This document shows positions 59,560-64,000 of a stretch of 64,000 bases of DNA, in pieces (position 1 is the stretch's first letter; each line of letters starts with the position of its first letter). The DNA lies in the NCBI GenBank assembly GCA_036897095.1, contig JAYMSP010000045.1, positions 1-64,000 of the forward strand, in the 5' to 3' direction. Both the position numbers and the translations under genes were made by a program. The DNA is from Plantago elongata (taxonomy: Eukaryota > Streptophyta > Magnoliopsida > Lamiales > Plantaginaceae). The notes below the pieces were generated by a model. It was not told the origin of the DNA, made no database searches, and was given only the letters and a program-made list of their open reading frames with translations.

Positions 59560-61235
59560 ATAAGGTACATGTTGAGTGCATGGGCATGGTGGCTCAAAGA
59601 AAATACTTCCTTGTCGCAGTCATAACAAATGAGTTGTCTCAGCCGGCATGGAGAAACCATAGATTGTTAATGAAGCATAGGTGGAAGTAAGACGTGGATT
59701 GATGTACACAATCACATGAGCATATGTCGAAGCACTACATGTCATATGGTTTGTCTATATTTTGTGTCATAGATACATAAGACCATTCGACAGTTGATCT
59801 ATAGGTGGGGTTATCACTCTTGATTTTGTGAAATCAAAGGATAACAAGCGGATCTGCTAAACAAAAGCTACACCTAAACGATCGTGTAATCTACATGTCT
59901 AGGGGAATGGGCTTAAGACCCACTAATTAAAGAAATCTACATCGGACATCCAACCATACTGACTAGAGATCCCAAGAATTTGGTTCAATGGGACAACCAA
60001 GTTGTAGAGGACCAGTACGTGCCTCGTGAAGTTTTGTACTTCGAGGTAAAAGCACTTAGGAGCTTTTTGCTCCACCCACGCCATTCCTGTGAAAGACTTT
60101 AAGTGCTCCAGCAAAAATGGGCAGAGGTTGAGTCACTGAACTCTTAATGATCTCTGAAGAGATTCTTAATCTCTTTAGCTTACGAGCGGAACATTGGCAG
60201 GATGCTCTTAGAAACGAGATCACCTATTTAAGTGCGAAGTCTAGGCCGCTTCAAACGTAAACACTTAAGAATCCAAGTGAGTGCAAGGTCTTTAATGGAT
60301 GAAACATATGAATGAGGCAATCAGGAGAATTATTGTGTTGATATCATTGTCTTGGTTTACACAAAACGCCGATCTGTTCAAGGCACCGCGTTCACCGTGT
60401 GACAAGTAAATCCGATGGTATTCTACTAGGGACGATTCAATGTCGCTGACAATGTATCCCGATGCAATATGATTTTCCGCTGAAAAACTGAAGTGTGTGC
60501 AGCACGTGTGTGCATGAAGTTTCATTCATGTGGGAGATTGTTGGAATTTTTAATTAAAGTGTGTTTAGTGTCTTTAATTACTCAATTCGAATTTAAGATG
60601 AATGAGAAATTAACACACAAATAGACCGCTTGTAATTATTAATACGGAGGTATTCACAATGAAGTTGCATTAAATTCAGACAAAATGTATGTAAATATAT
60701 AGATTAAAAGGTGTTGAAGAAGAGGTTTGAACTTGATACCTTATGAAATATTTTAGAAAGTTGTGGAGAGAGGAAAATATAATTGGCCAAAAGTCACACC
60801 AGATGTGGCTCAAACCAGGAAACAATGGGCACAACATTCCAATAGAGCTACAAGGCTATTTTGGACAATTTCGCATATATCATTTTGTGTTGCAGAAGGT
60901 TGTGATTGAACTCTTACATTTTTTTCATGCAACTTTTAAATATCTATATATGGGGACTCCCCTACTATATTTAAAAAAATAATAATAACATCAACGAAAA
61001 TAAATTAATCTATCTAGATTAATATCCATTCATTATCTATGTTGATACTTGACGGTTGTAGGATGTTCTTCAATTATAATTCCATATTGTACTAATTCGT
61101 CGGAATTAGTGTTCAATGTTAGAACTCTAATTCATCACTGTTGTTCTATCTTGTGAGACTGTTTGTTACGTAAACCGTGAGCATGAGAGTGGGACAAATA
61201 AAATTTAATAATCGAGGATCACCCTCTATTCAACA
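59560..61235 (+). mobile_element. Ty1/copia retrotransposon fossil: 3' end with LTR
   Basis: Decayed pol sequence on the plus strand ends with the recognisable RNase H tail of Ty1/copia elements (the SRGMGLRP-type block, about 59890-59920). About 600 bases of non-coding sequence follow, then a polypurine-like GTGGGAGA and an LTR start TGTTGGAATTTTTAATTAAA at 60539. The LTR has a TATA-like CTATATATGGGG at about 60945; its end is placed at about 61235 (CAACA), which is uncertain. The 5' part of the element and the partner LTR are not seen. It is broken by several changes and old. Confidence 0.7.
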
Positions 61236-62598
61236 GTATAATATTATTTATTTTCCTTTTCATAATGTTATGTTTTAAATTTTCATCTTCAGTACATTAT
61301 ACATTCGATGGTATTTGTGAAAGATACCTAACCGTACCAAAGATGATATTTATGAAAGATACCTAACCGTACCAAACGTGCGTATTCAGCACGTATTCAC
61401 TGCTGAGAGCAGATTGTATATAGTGAGACAAGCATATATTTTAGTTGGAGCTTGTACTATGTTATTTAAGCTCAGAAAGAATACCTTCTTGATGATGGAC
61501 GAGCATTCCAATAAGAATCCCGCTGCCATATTCTAGAACAAGAACCCTGTTTTACATGTCCGAATATTATAATCCTAAATAATTAATTCCACAAGGGAAT
61601 GAAATCACTAGTACAATCAATATCAGCTATGGTTGAGTTAAATAGTAAGGGGAATTAGGCTTTATTCTCAAATTAAAATTAATTAAGTTCTATTCAGTTA
61701 ATCCAGTTCGATATAATTATAATTTATATCTTATTTCAATTCAGTTCAATTCAGTAAATTTAAATTAATGAGAACTGAACCTTAACTTGAGCAAGTAAAA
61801 TTATTTATGAGTACAACTATGGATCTTATATCACATATCCTTGTAGATTTTGGATTGACACGGTTCTAGTACCATTGTACGAACTAATAACCCAACCATT
61901 TATTTATCAAATCCTGACACTTTAAACTAGTACAATTATTCATGAACAATCTTTATGATATGATGATTATAATGTACCTTCCACACAACCGAACAATTTG
62001 CCCAATTTTAATATCAGTTCTTTAACATCTCCGAGGACCACTCATAATAAAACCACTCCAACAACGAAGAGCAACTCAATTAATAAAACGCTTCAATTCC
62101 AATCAATGAGTCAGAGGTTCGAGACTCGAGTTACCCTTTAATTATTTCAAAAAACATTATAAAACCACTCGAAGATAAACATTATTAATTTTGGTCCTAA
62201 AAAGCAAAAATTCATCTCATTGCTCGAAGTCATTCTTTTTGGACCATGCATGTACTGAGTACTAACAAAACTACCAACTTCAAAAAGGAACTTTATTGGG
62301 TTAATCAGACCAAAACAGACCATGCATATTGTAACAACTTCGAACTATCAAACTTTGCAATGCACAGCGAAACACGGAGAGGTAAAGAGATAAGTTCCAC
62401 ATATATGTTCAGAGTTAACCCAGAAAACCATCACTCCATCAGTACAGGTTGCATTGCGTATTGTTTTTTATGGTCGTTACGGACCATTATAAAGTTTTGT
62501 GACAGTCATTTCTAATACATGGGACTTGTATTGTCACAATACAGACAAGGGTTGTATGCAGTTCTTGGATTACACTGAAATGTATATAGAAGAGAGCT
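61236..62598. other. Spacer downstream of the DUF547 gene
   Basis: It contains a 36-base tandem duplication at 61309-61378 (GAAAGATACCTAACCGTACC twice), a GAACTGAA-type repeat at about 61659-61792 and a SINE-like head at about 62068. The last part is 3' UTR of the minus-strand gene. Confidence 0.5.
61659..61792. repeat. GAACTGAA-type palindromic miniature repeat
   Basis: The left end AGGCTTTATTCTCAAATTAA and the right end, reverse-complemented, AAGGTTCAGTTCTCATTAAT pair imperfectly. Inside are CAGTTCAATTCAG words and TATAATTATAATTTATATC. Related pieces lie at about 27870, 35745, 43745 and 54480. Confidence 0.45.
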
Positions 62599-64000
62599 TC
62601 AGTGGTTTAGGCCCCAGTCATAAGGCTGGTATATCACTTTTAGCTGAGTCGTTGCAAGCAATTCTAAAAAGGCTTGAGACTCAGCAGGCTCTAGATAATT
62701 TGCTGCATGCTTCAGTACCTCTACCTCATTCTTTCCGAAATCTACACTGTACCTGAAAATTAAATGAAATAAAGGCACTAGATTAGAAAAATTATTGATC
62801 CAAGAGCAATTAAAAAATTAACCAACTACGCACCAGCCCTATTCTTACAAACACCCAAAAGTTCAACATTTCACATTTCTAGAGCTTCTGTCAATTAACA
62901 AAGGCTTAGACAGATCTCAATGTAATTAAAACTTGAGAAATTCCTGGACCTGATTTATGGATACTGTATGCAGTACAACATACATACAGTATAAAATATA
63001 AATATGTACACGTTACAAGAGAAAAATGAAAGGAGAATTAGGTATAAACAACTTACCATTTCAGTATTGAACTAACATAGGCTACATTGGCAGCTGTATC
63101 AACATATAGTCCACCAGTTCTAAGGAAACTAGAAGCAGCCTCCATCAGTTCTTTGTCAACGTCTCCTGCTGAGTAGCACCGTAGGGCAGGTCCAGACCGT
63201 GTACCACAAACAAGTGCAAAATGAACCAGAGGCTCTGTGTAAGGAAGAGCTACCTGTTGAGAGATGCAAGGATGCTCAAAAGTAAGTACCCCATTGAGTA
63301 CAAAACTAAATTATCAAGGGCAGCAGAAATAATGATATATCTACTTTCTAAGCACTGCATTCTGTTTGCAAATTATAAAGCAGCCTAGAACTGTCTGAAC
63401 AATCAATTAACATGTTTCACAAACGTTCCAAAAATTGATATTCAATGTTGTTGAATACCAAAGGAAATATGAAGCCATCAGACCTTTAATCTCTTGTCCT
63501 TCACACCAAATGGCTTAATGAGATTGTATGGTGGCCTCTGATTACCCCTCAATATGCCATTGTAAATAGCTGAGAGTGAATAAGTTGATCCACCAATAAC
63601 ATACTTGAAATCCCCAAAAAACTTTCTTCTTTCCAGTGGTCCTGTGGGGGGGCCTGACACCAATATTGCATGAATTGCCATCATGTTATAGAGATTAATG
63701 AAGAAAGAAAGCTTCTCCTCTCGAGCCATCTTGTGCAACTCTACTCGCTGAAGCTCCTCGACTATCCTCAAGTACCTAGAAATAAATTCAGTAATGAATG
63801 AAAACCCTATCATTAGTGAAGAGCTGATAAGAGATTAAAACATACATTATATCACTGACTCTCTTGTAATGCAAACATACTTATTTATTTTTCATAGTAC
63901 TGAAAACATTTCTGACAGACCTTGCAAATTCTTCACTCCCATGGATGCTTCTGTAATCAACATGCTTTTGATCTTCAGAAGTATAAGCTTCCAATATCGC
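62599..64000 (-). CDS. DUF547 domain protein (3' part, continues beyond the window)
   Basis: Four exons join in frame: 64000-63921 (5' end outside the window), 63775-63484, 63253-63057 and 62752-62599, giving the last 240 residues. Recognisable DUF547 blocks are REEKLSFFINLYNMMAIHAI, FGDFKYVIGGSTYSLSAIYN, GILRGNQRPPYN, FALVCGTRSGPALRCYSAGD and the C-terminus VIYQPYDWGLNH. The wording is that of the plant subgroup in which DUF547 follows glutaredoxin-like and DEP domains; those would lie upstream, outside the window. The function of DUF547 is not established. Its fold resembles cysteine-peptidase/transglutaminase-like proteins, but activity is unproven. All introns are GT-AG and no break is seen. 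Confidence 0.9.

Noticed and set aside
1-64000. CRISPR arrays, operons, bacterial or organelle DNA
   Set aside because: No spaced direct repeats of CRISPR type are present. Genes are intron-rich and nuclear in style, and no plastid or mitochondrial gene was recognised.

Overview
The window is nuclear DNA from a flowering plant, most likely an asterid eudicot (Lamiales is plausible but not proven). The reasons are intron-rich genes with GT/AG borders, plant-only families (HIPP, MUB, FANTASTIC FOUR, PLS-class PPR, group-2 SULTR), AT-rich spacers, and many Stowaway, Harbinger and hAT miniature elements and LTR-element fossils.

Layout. 0-1 kb holds a broken Harbinger-type Myb-like ORF. 2.2-4.6 kb holds an unprocessed pseudogene of the R-SNARE YKT6. 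5.9-9.6 kb is a hAT-like element, an LTR fossil and AT-rich spacer. 9.7-17.3 kb (+) is an intact 11-exon SULTR2 sulfate transporter whose seventh intron is swollen to 3.9 kb by insertions. 17.3-20.3 kb has a minisatellite and two well-bounded DNA elements. 20.6-21.2 kb (-) is a HIPP metal-binding isoprenylated protein. 22.6-27.6 kb (-) is a 10-exon pepsin-like aspartic protease. 28-37 kb is gene-free, with miniature elements and a Ty1/copia gag plus LTR fossil. 37.4-38.0 kb (+) is an intronless FANTASTIC FOUR-like gene. 38-45 kb is mostly repeats, including a 40-bp perfect palindrome. 45.7-48.3 kb (+) is a MUB ubiquitin-fold gene with an apparent one-base frameshift. 48.8-53.9 kb (-) carries three related genes for small proteins that I do not recognise. 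56.1-57.9 kb (-) is the orthologue of the plastid PPR protein At4g18520 (PDM1/SEL1). 59.5-61.2 kb holds the 3' end of a Ty1/copia fossil. 62.6-64 kb (-) is the 3' part of a DUF547 gene that runs off the window.

The genes are independent housekeeping and accessory loci and show no operon-like logic. Two things deserve a second look. One is the trio of roughly 70-80-residue proteins sharing an N-terminal VMRKLH..KM block and a C-terminal GC[FL]...FKK block. The other is a set of miniature inverted-repeat elements (29.1, 40.2 and 50.5 kb) in which conserved AT-rich arms carry a GC-rich, hairpin-forming core that differs greatly from copy to copy. Similar cores occur at about 0.74, 14.1-14.5, 19.4, 43.0 and 44.3 kb. 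All gene models are read from the sequence alone, without transcripts or database searches.
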